From positions 181,705-245,704 of the forward strand of contig CACMNP010000001.1 of NCBI GenBank assembly GCA_902615045.1: a DNA stretch of 64,000 nucleotides, written 5' to 3'. Positions 7,678 through 16,447 of this stretch are shown piece after piece. Both the position numbers and the translations under genes were made by a program. How positions within the stretch are numbered: position 1 is the first letter of the stretch; each line of letters begins with the position of its first letter. The DNA comes from an uncultured Pelagibacteraceae bacterium (GTDB lineage: Bacteria; Pseudomonadota; Alphaproteobacteria; Pelagibacterales; Pelagibacteraceae). The notes beneath the pieces are model-generated. The model saw only the letters and a list, made by a program, of their open reading frames with translations, was not told the origin of the DNA and made no database searches.

Positions 7678-8862
7678 TTATTTTAATTTTTTCTTGTGAA
7701 AATTAATAAATCTTTCAACATTTGATTTATTAAAAGTTTTATTTTCCTCAAATGAAACTTTTTTCATAGAATAAGCTGAACTTTTAGTTATTCTTGAATG
7801 AATAATAACATTCCCTTTATATAACCTCAATTTAACTGATCCATTAACTTTACTTCTCTTAAGATCTACAATTCTTTGTAATTTAAATCTCTCTTTAGAA
7901 AACCAATATCCATTGTAAATCAGTTCCGCATATCTAGGCATAATTTTTTCTTTCTTATGCATTGTATCTTTATCAAGTGTAACAGACTCTATAGCCCTAT
8001 GAGCGTGCATTAATAAAGTTCCGCCTGGTGTTTCGTATACACCTCTTGATTTTATACCGATAAATCTATTTTCTACTAGATCAACTCTTCCAACAGCATT
8101 TTTTCCAGCTATGTCGTTTAATTTTCCAAGCAATTTAGATGGAGATAATTTTTTCCCATTCACTGCAATCGGATCTCCACTTTTAAAGTCTATTTTTACA
8201 ATTGAAGATTTATTAGGTGCTTTTTCTGGAGATACCGTTCTTTGAAAGATAAAGTCAGGTGCAGAGTTTTTTGGATTTTCTAACAACTTTCCTTCTGTTG
8301 ATGTATGAAAAATATTATCGTCTACTGAAAAAGGTGGCGCTCCTTTCTTGTCTTTAGGTATTTCAATTTTATTTTTTTTTGCATAATTAATTAGATCTGA
8401 TCTAGATTTCAGCTTCCAAATTCTCCAAGGCGCAATAACTTTTATTTTAGGACCAAAATAATGATAACCTAACTCAAATCTTACTTGATCATTTCCTTTT
8501 CCTGTTGATCCATGAGACACAGCATAGGCATTAAATTTTTTAGCAATTCTAATTTGATCTTTGGCTATTAAAGGTCTAGCAATTGAGGTTCCAAGCAAAT
8601 AAACACCCTCATATATTGCATGGCCCCTAATCATTGGATAAACATAATCTTTTACAAAAATATCTTTTAGATCTTGAATAATAATATTTTTTACGCCAAG
8701 TTTTTTTGCGTTTCTGAAAATTTTACTTCTATCTATTTCTTGACCAATGTCTGCAGTATAACAAATTACTTCTGCATCATAATTTTCCTGTAACCATTTT
8801 AATATGATTGATGTGTCCAAACCTCCAGAATAGGCAAGAACTATCTTTTTCTTTGATTTCAT
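7678..8862 (-). CDS. argG: Argininosuccinate synthase
   Basis: A 394-residue enzyme joining citrulline and aspartate with ATP in arginine synthesis. The N-terminal PP-loop AYSGGLDTSI is at about residues 10-19. Other family signatures are CYTADIGQE, LLGTSIARPLIAK, SHGSTGKGNDQVRFELGY and GRVDLVENRFIGIKSRGVYETPGG. Length is normal for the bacterial enzyme. The gene lies 3 bp after the IalB-like gene and 6 bp before the FAD-binding photolyase-like gene, all on the minus strand, so they probably share a transcript without an evident functional link. Confidence 0.97.
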   Translation of the reverse strand: MKSKKKIVLAYSGGLDTSIILKWLQENYDAEVICYTADIGQEIDRSKIFRNAKKLGVKNIIIQDLKDIFVKDYVYPMIRGHAIYEGVYLLGTSIARPLIAKDQIRIAKKFNAYAVSHGSTGKGNDQVRFELGYHYFGPKIKVIAPWRIWKLKSRSDLINYAKKNKIEIPKDKKGAPPFSVDDNIFHTSTEGKLLENPKNSAPDFIFQRTVSPEKAPNKSSIVKIDFKSGDPIAVNGKKLSPSKLLGKLNDIAGKNAVGRVDLVENRFIGIKSRGVYETPGGTLLMHAHRAIESVTLDKDTMHKKEKIMPRYAELIYNGYWFSKERFKLQRIVDLKRSKVNGSVKLRLYKGNVIIHSRITKSSAYSMKKVSFEENKTFNKSNVERFINFHKKKLK

Positions 8863-8865
8863 TAT

Positions 8866-9366
8866 TTAACTACAGCTTTTTTTAGCCGCGTTATATGCTT
8901 TAGTGAAGCCCATCAAAGAATAATGATCAATTGTTTGAGAACCAGATTTATTATATCCAGTAACCATTAATCTTGAGGCCTTTTTCATTCTGCTAACAAC
9001 TTTTTTTTCAATTTTATTACTTGAAATCCATGCAAAATTATCCTGAGCTATATCAAATTTATATTTTGATTTGCCAGAGCTAGCTGTAATTGAATTTTGA
9101 CTGTTGTACTCATAGCCTGAGGTTGTGCTTACTTCGTCTTTAATTTTTTCTGATGGTCTAAAAGTTACAAATAATCTTGCATCTCTATCATTTTTTTTAG
9201 GAGATTGAAGAACAGGTTTAGATTGAGCAAAACATACTTTACTATCCCCATTAGTAACAACAATTGCATCCCAGTCTTTAAATGTTCCTATTTTATCTAA
9301 TTCTTCTGAATAAGAAGTTGATCCCAAAAAGAGAATAAAAAAAATTATTTTAAAAATTATGGACAT
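8866..9366 (-). CDS. IalB-like (invasion-associated locus B) secreted protein
   Basis: A 166-residue protein with a signal peptide (MSIIFKIIFFILFLGSTSYS) followed by GTFKDWDAIVV and KVCFAQSKP. This opening, with a conserved Trp and one N-terminal Cys plus a C-terminal Cys (KKSCS), fits the IalB family, which is common in alphaproteobacteria. IalB proteins are periplasmic or surface proteins of unclear biochemical role; the invasion name comes from Bartonella and need not apply here. The start overlaps the end of the aldo/keto reductase gene by 10 bp. Confidence 0.7.
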   Translation of the reverse strand: MSIIFKIIFFILFLGSTSYSEELDKIGTFKDWDAIVVTNGDSKVCFAQSKPVLQSPKKNDRDARLFVTFRPSEKIKDEVSTTSGYEYNSQNSITASSGKSKYKFDIAQDNFAWISSNKIEKKVVSRMKKASRLMVTGYNKSGSQTIDHYSLMGFTKAYNAAKKSCS

Positions 9367-10391
9367 GGATTTGGATATTTTTTTTGAATTTCATTAATTT
9401 CATTAATTATTTCTTTATCAAGATTCACTTTTACACTTTCTATATTTGTTTTCAACTGCTCCATTGTTGTTGCACCAATAATAACGCTAGACATGAAATC
9501 CTGTATCTCACAAAATTTAATACACATTTGACTCATATCAATGTTGTATTTTTCACTAATATTAAAATACTCATCAACAGCTTCGTTAGTATTTGGTTTT
9601 CGATATCTTGTCCAAAAATCCCAATCTCTTTCCATCCGAGATCCTTCTGGAAATTGCTTATTTCTATATTTACCACTTAAAAAACCACTGGCTAAAGGAG
9701 AATAAGATAAACAGCCAATATTTTCTCTTATAGACACCTCAGCTAATCCAACTTCATATGACCTATTTAATAAACTATAGGGATTTTGTATAGACATCAT
9801 TCTTGGCAAACTCTTTTCTTTTGAGAGTTTGAGATAATTCATAACACCCCAAGGAGTTTCATTAGACAAACCTACATGTCTAATTTTACCTTGCTCAATA
9901 TACTTTTGTAATTCAACCAACACGTCTTCGAATTTATTCCATTCATTTTCTTTATGCACATAACCAAGTCTTCCAAAATTGTTTACATTTCTTTCTGGCC
10001 AATGAAGCTGATATAAATCTATATAATCAGTTTTAAGTCTTTTAAGACTGTTATGAAGTGCAGTTTCGAGATTCTTCCCTACAAAACTATTTTCACCATT
10101 TCTAATATAATCTCTTGCAGGGCCACAAACTTTAGTTGCAAGTATCACATCTTTTCTTTTTTTTGTTTTTTCAAACCAATTTCCAATGATCGTCTCTGTA
10201 TGACCAAAAGTTTCAGCTTTAGGAGGTACCGCATAAAGTTCCGCTGTATCCCAAAAATTAACCCCATTTTCTAGTGAGAAATCCATTTGTTCGAAGGCCT
10301 CTTCTTGGCTATTTTGTTCACCCCAAGTCATGGTGCCGAGACAAATTGTGCTAATATCTATATCAGTTGTTCCTAATTTTTTATAATTCAT
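9357..10391 (-). CDS. Aldo/keto reductase, Tas-like
   Basis: A 344-residue NADPH-dependent aldo/keto reductase with a TIM-barrel fold. It opens MNYKKLGTTDIDISTICLG. The catalytic Asp and Tyr are in NFWDTAELYAVPP, the Lys in VILATKVCGP, and the His in YIDLYQLHWPER. The PPKAETFGHTE stretch is characteristic of the Tas/YajO-like subgroup. The physiological carbonyl substrate is not known. It is the first gene of the minus-strand run down to 6257. Its start faces the Bax-inhibitor-1 gene across a 72-bp divergent spacer, which probably carries promoters for both directions. Confidence 0.88.
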   Translation of the reverse strand: MNYKKLGTTDIDISTICLGTMTWGEQNSQEEAFEQMDFSLENGVNFWDTAELYAVPPKAETFGHTETIIGNWFEKTKKRKDVILATKVCGPARDYIRNGENSFVGKNLETALHNSLKRLKTDYIDLYQLHWPERNVNNFGRLGYVHKENEWNKFEDVLVELQKYIEQGKIRHVGLSNETPWGVMNYLKLSKEKSLPRMMSIQNPYSLLNRSYEVGLAEVSIRENIGCLSYSPLASGFLSGKYRNKQFPEGSRMERDWDFWTRYRKPNTNEAVDEYFNISEKYNIDMSQMCIKFCEIQDFMSSVIIGATTMEQLKTNIESVKVNLDKEIINEINEIQKKYPNPCP

Positions 10392-10463
10392 TAAATATCA
10401 AGTATTTGTTACCTATATTTTGACTGCTTGAAAAATTTAAAATTTATTACTATATATTTAATT

Positions 10464-11222
10464 ATGGAATTCAATAGAGACAATATTTTAAATAGATCAA
10501 CGACAGCAAAAAAAGCTGTTGTAATGGATGAAGGCCTTAGAGCCTACATGCTTAAAGTTTACAATTACATGGCAACTGGAGTTTTGCTAACGGGAATCAT
10601 AGCATTGTTATCTTTTAAAATGTCAGTAGTTACAGATGCAAGTGGATCAATAGTTGCTTTAACTGAGTTCGGAAATGCAATTTATCTATCAGGATTGAAA
10701 TGGGTGGTTATGTTAGCTCCTCTCGGAATTGTTTTTTATATGAGTTTTGGGATAAATAAAATGAGTTCTTCAAAAGCTCAAACTACTTTTTGGATTTTTG
10801 CAGCCTTGATGGGTTTATCACTATCATCAATTTTATTAGTTTACACAGGACTTAGTGTGACGAGAGTATTTTTCATATCTTCAGCAACATTTGGAGCTAT
10901 GAGTATATATGGTTACACAACTAAAAGAGACCTCACAAAATTTGGATCATTCTTAATGATGGGTTTGATCGGAATTATAATCGCGTCTTTAGTAAATATT
11001 TTCTTAAAATCGTCAATGATGTACTTTGCTATTTCAATCATTGGGGTTCTTATATTTGTTGGATTAACTGCATACGATACACAAAAAATTAAGAACATGT
11101 ACGCAGCATCAGATTCAGGTGAAGTAATTGGCAAGAAAGCTGTTATGGGAGCTTTAACATTATACTTAGATTTTATAAATTTATTTATAATGCTTTTAAG
11201 ATTGTTTGGTCAAAGAAGATAA
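10464..11222 (+). CDS. Bax inhibitor-1/YccA family membrane protein
   Basis: A 252-residue integral membrane protein with about seven hydrophobic helices. N-terminal VVMDEGLRAYMLKVYNYMATGV, the middle GYTTKRDLTKFGSFLMMGLI and the C-terminal YDTQKIKNMY...GALTLYLDFINLFIMLLRL are signatures of the BI-1 (YbhL) family. Bacterial members are calcium-leak-like channels or stress proteins of uncertain role. The ATG at 10464 is used, since the 12-residue upstream extension from 10428 is not family-like. A TTGACT at 10420-10425 upstream is a possible -35 element. It stands alone between genes of the opposite strand. Confidence 0.9.
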   Translation: MEFNRDNILNRSTTAKKAVVMDEGLRAYMLKVYNYMATGVLLTGIIALLSFKMSVVTDASGSIVALTEFGNAIYLSGLKWVVMLAPLGIVFYMSFGINKMSSSKAQTTFWIFAALMGLSLSSILLVYTGLSVTRVFFISSATFGAMSIYGYTTKRDLTKFGSFLMMGLIGIIIASLVNIFLKSSMMYFAISIIGVLIFVGLTAYDTQKIKNMYAASDSGEVIGKKAVMGALTLYLDFINLFIMLLRLFGQRR

Positions 11223-11229
11223 TCAAAAA

Positions 11230-11565
11230 CTATAGTTTTTTCCAATTTGTTTTTTTTAGAAGTATTTCTAAATCATAAGCATTATTTAAAATTTTACCAT
11301 TTCTATCAGTTATTAAATATTTCAAATTCTTATTAGAAGGTTTAAAATTTTTACTAATGTTGTAGATAGCTTTTTCTGCTGCATTTTTAAAAATACTAAA
11401 ACTCACTCTTTTACTTGATATTGAGAGGCCATAGTCTTTCCAAGATCCTTCAGATACCATTTTAGCATATAGGTCTAATATAATTTTTAGTTCTTTTTTT
11501 TCAAAAAAATACCTTTGGTTTTGTTCTTTATTTGAATTATTTATTACTAATTTTAAATTACTCAT
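11230..11565 (-). CDS. DUF2794 domain protein
   Basis: A 111-residue cytoplasmic protein. The RYFFEKKELKIILDLYAKMV and EGSWKDYGLSISSKRVSFSIF segments match the DUF2794 family, a small alphaproteobacterial family of unknown function; its C-terminal YLITDRNGKILNNAYDLEILL also fits. It overlaps the end of yciB by 8 bp, implying cotranslation after yciB. No motif indicates an enzymatic role. Confidence 0.75.
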   Translation of the reverse strand: MSNLKLVINNSNKEQNQRYFFEKKELKIILDLYAKMVSEGSWKDYGLSISSKRVSFSIFKNAAEKAIYNISKNFKPSNKNLKYLITDRNGKILNNAYDLEILLKKTNWKKL

Positions 11566-12109
11566 TTAATTTGTGTTTATTAATCAACCCAACTTGTGAT
11601 GCTGTAAAGATGAATGTAATTGGTAGCATTCCCCAAACTTTAAAGTTAACCCAAAATTCTTCTGTTTGAGTTCTCCAAACAATTTCATTTAATATAGCTA
11701 AAAAAATAAAAAAATAAGTCCATCTGTTATTCAAAATTTTCCAACCTTCATCAGACATTGGCAGTGTTTTTCCAAGTATTAATTTTAAAACTGGTTCATT
11801 GGTGAAGTATTTTCCAAAGAATAAAGCTAAGGCAAATAAAATATTTATAATAGTGGGTTTCATATAAATAAAAATTGGATTATCAAAATAAATTGTTAAA
11901 CCTCCAAATAGAGTAATTAAAATCCCTCCTAACAAAGGAACCATCGGAACTTTTTTTTCCAGTATCCAAACCAAGAGAACAGAAATTATTGTTGCGACAA
12001 TTAGAGGTGGTATTGCAACTTTTAAATTTTTATCACTGTTATAATAAAAGAAGAAAAAAATAGCTAAAGGCCCAACGTCTGTAATGAATTTTAGAAGTGA
12101 TTTATTCAC
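11558..12109 (-). CDS. yciB: Inner-membrane protein YciB (septation protein A homologue)
   Basis: A 183-residue polytopic membrane protein with about five to six helices. Family hallmarks are KFITDVGPLAIFFFFYY at the N-terminus, EKKVPMVPLLGGILITLFGGLT, and LNEIVWRTQTEEFWVNFKVWGMLPIT near the C-terminus. YciB/IspZ proteins affect envelope synthesis and septation in other bacteria. It is divergent from hspQ over a 78-bp spacer and followed by the overlapping DUF2794 gene. Confidence 0.92.
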   Translation of the reverse strand: MNKSLLKFITDVGPLAIFFFFYYNSDKNLKVAIPPLIVATIISVLLVWILEKKVPMVPLLGGILITLFGGLTIYFDNPIFIYMKPTIINILFALALFFGKYFTNEPVLKLILGKTLPMSDEGWKILNNRWTYFFIFLAILNEIVWRTQTEEFWVNFKVWGMLPITFIFTASQVGLINKHKLNE

Positions 12110-12152
12110 TGCTACATATTAACAGATTAATAAAACATTTATATTTTTTTTA

Positions 12153-12182
12153 TTGATTTTTTTCATCAAATATCCATATTTA
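12153..12182 (+). promoter_or_regulatory. Possible hspQ promoter
   Basis: TTGATT at 12153-12158 and TATTTA at 12177-12182 are separated by 18 bases in the yciB/hspQ spacer. If real, transcription would begin at about 12188-12189, right at the GTG start codon of hspQ. This is inference from sequence alone, and AT-rich DNA gives many chance matches. Confidence 0.3.
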
Positions 12183-12187
12183 ATATC

Positions 12188-12508
12188 GTGAGTACTCAAA
12201 AAGCTAAATTTTCAATTGGAGACGTTGTAAAACATAGACACTTCGATTTTAGAGGTGTGATTTACGATGTTGATTTTGAATTTAATAACTCAGAGGAGTG
12301 GTATCAATCAATTCCAAAAAACGTGAGACCTAGAAAAGATCAGCCATTTTATCATTTACTAGCAGAGAATGACGAAATTACTTACGAGGCTTATGTGTCT
12401 GAGCAAAATTTATTATTTGATGACTCTGAAGAGCCTATAAAACACCCTCTAATTAATGAAATTTTTTCGGGTAAGCGTGGATCAAGCTACTTCAAGCCTT
12501 CAAATTAA
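12188..12508 (+). CDS. hspQ: HspQ-like heat-shock / hemimethylated-DNA-binding (YccV) protein
   Basis: A 106-residue protein of the YccV/HspQ family. It has KFSIGDVVKHRHFDFRGVIYDVD, then QPFYHLLAENDE and TYEAYVSEQNLL, which form the family's small beta-barrel. In E. coli HspQ is an adaptor for Lon protease and binds hemimethylated DNA. The start is GTG. No Shine-Dalgarno is visible upstream, and the likely promoter sits so close that the mRNA may be leaderless. It is a lone plus-strand gene ahead of the ccm operon. Confidence 0.88.
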   Translation: MSTQKAKFSIGDVVKHRHFDFRGVIYDVDFEFNNSEEWYQSIPKNVRPRKDQPFYHLLAENDEITYEAYVSEQNLLFDDSEEPIKHPLINEIFSGKRGSSYFKPSN

Positions 12509-12576
12509 CTAATAGCCAATATTTAAACACAATTGTCCCAAATCTTTGTCATATCTGTTTGTTATAAAATATTTAA

Positions 12577-12630
12577 TTCTGATCAAGAATACTGTTTTTC
12601 CTCTATCTCCCTCTGTATTCTTGGTCAGAA
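12577..12630 (+). ncRNA. Long hairpin with pyrimidine-rich loop upstream of ccmC
   Basis: Two 16-base arms (12577-12592 TTCTGATCAAGAATAC and 12615-12630 GTATTCTTGGTCAGAA) pair along their full length, with one G-U pair, around a 22-base loop made almost only of C and T, including CTCC. No T-run follows, so it is not a normal terminator. It could be a structured leader of the ccm operon, or a small RNA read from either strand; on the other strand the loop is purine-rich. It lies in the 167-bp space between hspQ and ccmC, which holds nothing else I can name. Confidence 0.55.
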
Positions 12631-12675
12631 AATTTTGAACAATTTTAATCTAAAATTTATGTGTTATAAAAAATT

Positions 12676-13383
12676 ATGATTAATTATTTCAATCCAAATA
12701 ATACTTTAAAGATAATTAATAAAATACAAAAGTTTGTATTTGCGCTATTTATAATTGTATTGTTACTTGGATTAGTTGAAGCTTTAGTTCTTTCTCCCGA
12801 GGATTATAAACAGAGTGACTCAGTTAGGATTATGTATGTCCATGTTCCGTCAGCTTGGATATCACTCGGAATATTTTCATTTATTTCCATTCTTTCTTTT
12901 GGAGTTTTTGTTTTTAAAAATAAAAATTTTTCTTTAATAACAAAAAGTTTAGCACCTTCTGGTTTTGTTTTTAGCATAATAGCTTTAGTTACAGGATCAA
13001 TTTGGGGAAAACCAACCTGGGGAACTTGGTGGGCTTGGGATGCAAGAATAACTTCAATGCTCTTACTTTCAATTTTTTATTTATTGTTCATTACTTCTTG
13101 GAAGATTACGACAGATACTAGTAAAGCAGAAAAAATTAGCTCAATAATAGCAATCATTGGTCTTATAAATATTCCAGTTATAAAATTCTCAGTAGAATGG
13201 TGGAATACTTTACACCAACCTGCTTCAGTAAAAATTTTGGAAGAAACAACTATTCATTCATCAATGTTGACACCATTAGCTATAATGACTGCGGCATTTG
13301 CTCTATTTTCACTTTTGATATTTTTAATGAAATATAATACAGAACTGTTAAAGATTAAAAATAAAGGCCTTAATAGATTATGA
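12676..13383 (+). CDS. ccmC: Haem exporter/handling protein CcmC
   Basis: A 235-residue inner-membrane protein with six helices. The Trp-rich periplasmic motif WGTWWAWDARITSML, preceded by WGKPTWG, and haem-ligand histidines in YVHVPSAW and TLHQPAS are seen. CcmC loads haem onto CcmE in system I cytochrome c maturation. It is the first gene of ccmC-D-E-F-G-H here. The ABC components ccmA and ccmB are not upstream, unlike in many proteobacteria. ccmD overlaps its end by 4 bp. Confidence 0.95.
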   Translation: MINYFNPNNTLKIINKIQKFVFALFIIVLLLGLVEALVLSPEDYKQSDSVRIMYVHVPSAWISLGIFSFISILSFGVFVFKNKNFSLITKSLAPSGFVFSIIALVTGSIWGKPTWGTWWAWDARITSMLLLSIFYLLFITSWKITTDTSKAEKISSIIAIIGLINIPVIKFSVEWWNTLHQPASVKILEETTIHSSMLTPLAIMTAAFALFSLLIFLMKYNTELLKIKNKGLNRL

Positions 13384-13613
13384 TTAGTGAACTACTAAAT
13401 ATGAATGGATACGGTGTATATGTTTGGTCATCATTTATATTCACTCTACTTTCTTTCAGTTTCTTGTATGTGGTTGTAAAATTAAAATTAATTAAAGAGA
13501 AAAAGAAATTTGAGAAAAATTATAAATCACTAGATGAAAAGAAACTTGCATCAGTAGCTAAGCAAAAAACGTACAGAGAAATATTAGCAAACACTTCTAC
13601 ATCTAAAGTTTAA
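13380..13613 (+). CDS. ccmD: Haem exporter small subunit CcmD
   Basis: A 77-residue single-helix membrane protein. It opens with [19 protein letters not shown], the standard CcmD pattern of a short polar start with Gly-Tyr-Val-Trp and one helix, followed by a basic, charged cytoplasmic tail. CcmD helps release holo-CcmE from CcmABC. It overlaps ccmC by 4 bp (ATGA) and precedes ccmE by 11 bp. The position between ccmC and ccmE strengthens the call. Confidence 0.88.
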   Translation: MISELLNMNGYGVYVWSSFIFTLLSFSFLYVVVKLKLIKEKKKFEKNYKSLDEKKLASVAKQKTYREILANTSTSKV

Positions 13614-13624
13614 CTAAAATTCAC

Positions 13625-14047
13625 ATGTACGGAAAAAAAGTTAAATTTAGAGCCCTTTTTATTTTTTTAATTTTAATTTCATTAGTTCTTACAATTTTTT
13701 TGGTGGCTAAATCTCTTGAGGAAAACGTAGTATATTTTAAGTCTCCAACAGACATTAAAAACCTAAATGAAATCAAAAATGCTCAAAAAATTAGAGTTGG
13801 TGGAATGGTGAAAAAAAATTCTATTAAAATAAACGATAAAGAAATTTTTTTCGTAATTACAGATTTCAAAAATGAATTATTAGTCAACTTTAATGGATCG
13901 GTACCTAATTTGTTTGAAGAGGGTAAGGGTGTAGTTGCTGAAGGTTTCTTAAAGGATAAAAGTTTTCTAAATGCTGACAAGATTTTAGCAAAACATGATG
14001 AAAATTATATGCCTCCTGAAGTCAGCGAAGCTATGAAAAACAATTAA
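13625..14047 (+). CDS. ccmE: Periplasmic haem chaperone CcmE
   Basis: A 140-residue membrane-anchored protein. One N-terminal helix (residues about 8-28) is followed by an OB-fold domain with [43 protein letters not shown] and [14 protein letters not shown]. His124 in KHDENY is the residue that binds haem covalently in this family, with the following tyrosine as iron ligand. It receives haem from CcmC and passes it to CcmF. It sits 5 bp before ccmF. Confidence 0.96.
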   Translation: MYGKKVKFRALFIFLILISLVLTIFLVAKSLEENVVYFKSPTDIKNLNEIKNAQKIRVGGMVKKNSIKINDKEIFFVITDFKNELLVNFNGSVPNLFEEGKGVVAEGFLKDKSFLNADKILAKHDENYMPPEVSEAMKNN

Positions 14048-14052
14048 TTCGT

Positions 14053-15933
14053 ATGTCTAATTATTTAGGAAATTATTCTTTATATATTGCTTTAATTGCA
14101 TCTGTTTATTTAATTTTTAAGTCATATTTGGATGCAAATTCAGAAAATAAGGATTTAGATAAAAACTTTATTTTAATTACTTCAATACAAACTATAATGA
14201 TTACGGTAAGTTTTTTTAGTCTAGTTGCAGCTTTTGTTATTTCAGATTTTAGTAATGAAACTGTTTTCAACAATTCTCATACTTTAAAACCTTTATTTTA
14301 TAAAGTTTCAGGCACATGGGGAAATCACGAGGGAAGTTTATTATTGTGGTTATTAGTTCTTTCAATTTTTCTATTTATTTTTTTATTAAATTCAAGATCA
14401 CAAGATACTAAATACAAACTTTTAACGATCCTATTTCAACAAATTATTATTTCAGGTTTTCTAGTTTTTATTTTATTAACTTCCAACCCTTTCAAAACGC
14501 TTTACCCAATTCCTAGCGAGGGGTTAGGTTTGAACCCTATTTTACAAGACCCTGCTTTAGCTATTCACCCTCCAATTTTATATTTAGGTTATGTTGGAAC
14601 ATCTATTATCTTTTCAGCTTCACTTGCCTCAATGATTAGTGGAAATATTGGAGATAAGTGGGCGAGACATATAAAAAAATGGGTTTTGGTATCTTGGGTA
14701 TTTTTAACGATTGGTATTTTGCTAGGATCTATATGGGCATATTATGAGCTGGGCTGGGGAGGTTTTTGGTTTTGGGATCCTGTAGAAAATGTTTCATTAA
14801 TGCCATGGTTTTGCTTAACAGCACTCCTGCATACGGTAATTGTATTACAGAAAAGAAATTTGTTTAAAGAGTGGACTATCATTTTGTCAATTACAACCTT
14901 TTCACTGAGTATGAGTGGTACTTTTCTTGTTAGGTCTGGAATTTTAAATTCAATTCATACTTTCGCAAACGATCCATCAAGAGGGTTATTTATATTAAGT
15001 TTTCTCTTTATCCTAATATTGATGTCTATATTAATTTTCTTTTTTAATCAGAATAAAATATCAAACACAGCAAAAGAAAATTTTATTTTAAGTAAAGAGA
15101 CTGCAATATTAGTGAATAACTGGTTTATGATGTTTTTTTTGTCTGTTGTTCTTATTGGTACAATTTATCCAATTTTTCTTGAAGTTTTAAATGGTTCAAA
15201 AATTTCTGTTGGTCCACCTTTTTATCATAATCTTTTAATACCTTTCTTAATTCCTTTTTTAATATTCATGAGCTTTGGCCCAAGTTTGAAATGGATTAAA
15301 GATAAATTAAAAAAGTTTAATTATAATATTTTAATTATTTTTTTTATTTCACTACTTATTTCGTATGTCATTTTAACAAAAACAGAAAATTCATTTTTGT
15401 TATCTATTCCTCTGATAGTTCTGAGTATTTATCTTTTATTAGTAACAATTAAGGATTTTTTTGTTAGTAGATCCTCGATTAGCCAAAAAATTTCACATTT
15501 TGGTTTTAGTTTATTAATTACAAGTATCTTATTGAATGGCCTTTTTTCTAATGAATTCAATTCAAATATGAAAGTAGGAGATGAAAGAATATTCAACGAA
15601 AAAGTTGTAAAATTAAAAGAAGTTAATGTTACAGATGTGGACAATTATAAATCTCTTAAAGCTAGTTTTGAAGTAACAAATAAAAATTCCTCTTTTGCTT
15701 TATACCCAGAAGTTAGGATTTACCAGCAGCCTTTAACTATTACGAGTGAAGCTGATATTAAGACAACATTATTTTCAGATAATTTTTTAGTATTTAATAT
15801 TCTAAAAGACGATGGTTATTATAATGTAAGATATCAATATAAACCCTTAATGATTTGGATATGGATCTCAACTATATTTATTGGTTTTGGTGGGTTATTA
15901 AGTGTTATTAGAAAAAATGAGCAAAAATATTAA
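14053..15933 (+). CDS. ccmF: Cytochrome c haem lyase subunit CcmF
   Basis: A 626-residue polytopic membrane protein. The Trp-rich haem-binding motif YYELGWGGFWFWDPVENVS lies around residue 230. Other conserved stretches are GTWGNHEGSLLLW, DPALAIHPPILYLGYVG and GTFLVRSGILNSIHTFA. It transfers haem from CcmE to apocytochrome c together with CcmH and CcmG. The length is near the family norm. The start of ccmG lies 17 bp inside its 3' end. Confidence 0.96.
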   Translation: MSNYLGNYSLYIALIASVYLIFKSYLDANSENKDLDKNFILITSIQTIMITVSFFSLVAAFVISDFSNETVFNNSHTLKPLFYKVSGTWGNHEGSLLLWLLVLSIFLFIFLLNSRSQDTKYKLLTILFQQIIISGFLVFILLTSNPFKTLYPIPSEGLGLNPILQDPALAIHPPILYLGYVGTSIIFSASLASMISGNIGDKWARHIKKWVLVSWVFLTIGILLGSIWAYYELGWGGFWFWDPVENVSLMPWFCLTALLHTVIVLQKRNLFKEWTIILSITTFSLSMSGTFLVRSGILNSIHTFANDPSRGLFILSFLFILILMSILIFFFNQNKISNTAKENFILSKETAILVNNWFMMFFLSVVLIGTIYPIFLEVLNGSKISVGPPFYHNLLIPFLIPFLIFMSFGPSLKWIKDKLKKFNYNILIIFFISLLISYVILTKTENSFLLSIPLIVLSIYLLLVTIKDFFVSRSSISQKISHFGFSLLITSILLNGLFSNEFNSNMKVGDERIFNEKVVKLKEVNVTDVDNYKSLKASFEVTNKNSSFALYPEVRIYQQPLTITSEADIKTTLFSDNFLVFNILKDDGYYNVRYQYKPLMIWIWISTIFIGFGGLLSVIRKNEQKY

Positions 15934-16447
15934 ATTTTTAGGATTACTACTAACATTAATAATAATTTTTATTATATTGCTCAAGGGATTGAACGTATCG
16001 AAAGATTACTCTAACGAGAAATTAAAAAGTAAAATAGATTTTTCACTTAATGCAAAAAAACTATTTTCTGATGAAACAATTAATATTTCAGACTTATTTG
16101 ATAAAAATAGTCCATCAGTAGTAAATATTTGGGCATCTTGGTGTGCACCATGTAGAGAAGAGCATCAGTTTTTAATGAAATTAAAAGATATGAACATAAA
16201 TATAATTGGAATTAATTATAAAGACAGTCCAAAAAATGCGAAAAATTTTTTAAGCTCACTTGGAAATCCTTATTCAGAAGTTATTACCGATAATGATGGA
16301 ACAAAATCAATAGAATTTGGAGCTATTGGTGTTCCTGAAACTTTTATCATAAGCGGTAAAACAAATGAGATAATAAAAAAGTATATTGGTCCATTGACGA
16401 GCGACAATTTAATAGAAATAAAAAATTTATTAAAAAAAAATGCTTAA
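15917..16447 (+). CDS. ccmG: Thiol:disulfide interchange protein CcmG (DsbE)
   Basis: A 176-residue membrane-anchored thioredoxin-like protein. An N-terminal helix (residues about 5-24) precedes the active site WCAPC at residues 75-79 within VVNIWASWCAPC; IGVPETFII carries the cis-Pro. It reduces apocytochrome cysteines before haem attachment. The ATG at 15917 is preferred; a GTG at 15902 would add five residues. It overlaps ccmF by 17 bp and ccmH by 8 bp, consistent with strict coupling. Confidence 0.94.
   Translation: MSKNIKFLGLLLTLIIIFIILLKGLNVSKDYSNEKLKSKIDFSLNAKKLFSDETINISDLFDKNSPSVVNIWASWCAPCREEHQFLMKLKDMNINIIGINYKDSPKNAKNFLSSLGNPYSEVITDNDGTKSIEFGAIGVPETFIISGKTNEIIKKYIGPLTSDNLIEIKNLLKKNA

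Noticed and set aside
10420..10450. Firm promoter for the Bax-inhibitor-1 gene
   Set aside because: TTGACT is present, but no convincing -10 lies 16-18 bases downstream in this AT-rich stretch.
12577..12630. Rho-independent terminator of hspQ
   Set aside because: The loop is 22 bases long and no T-run follows the stem.
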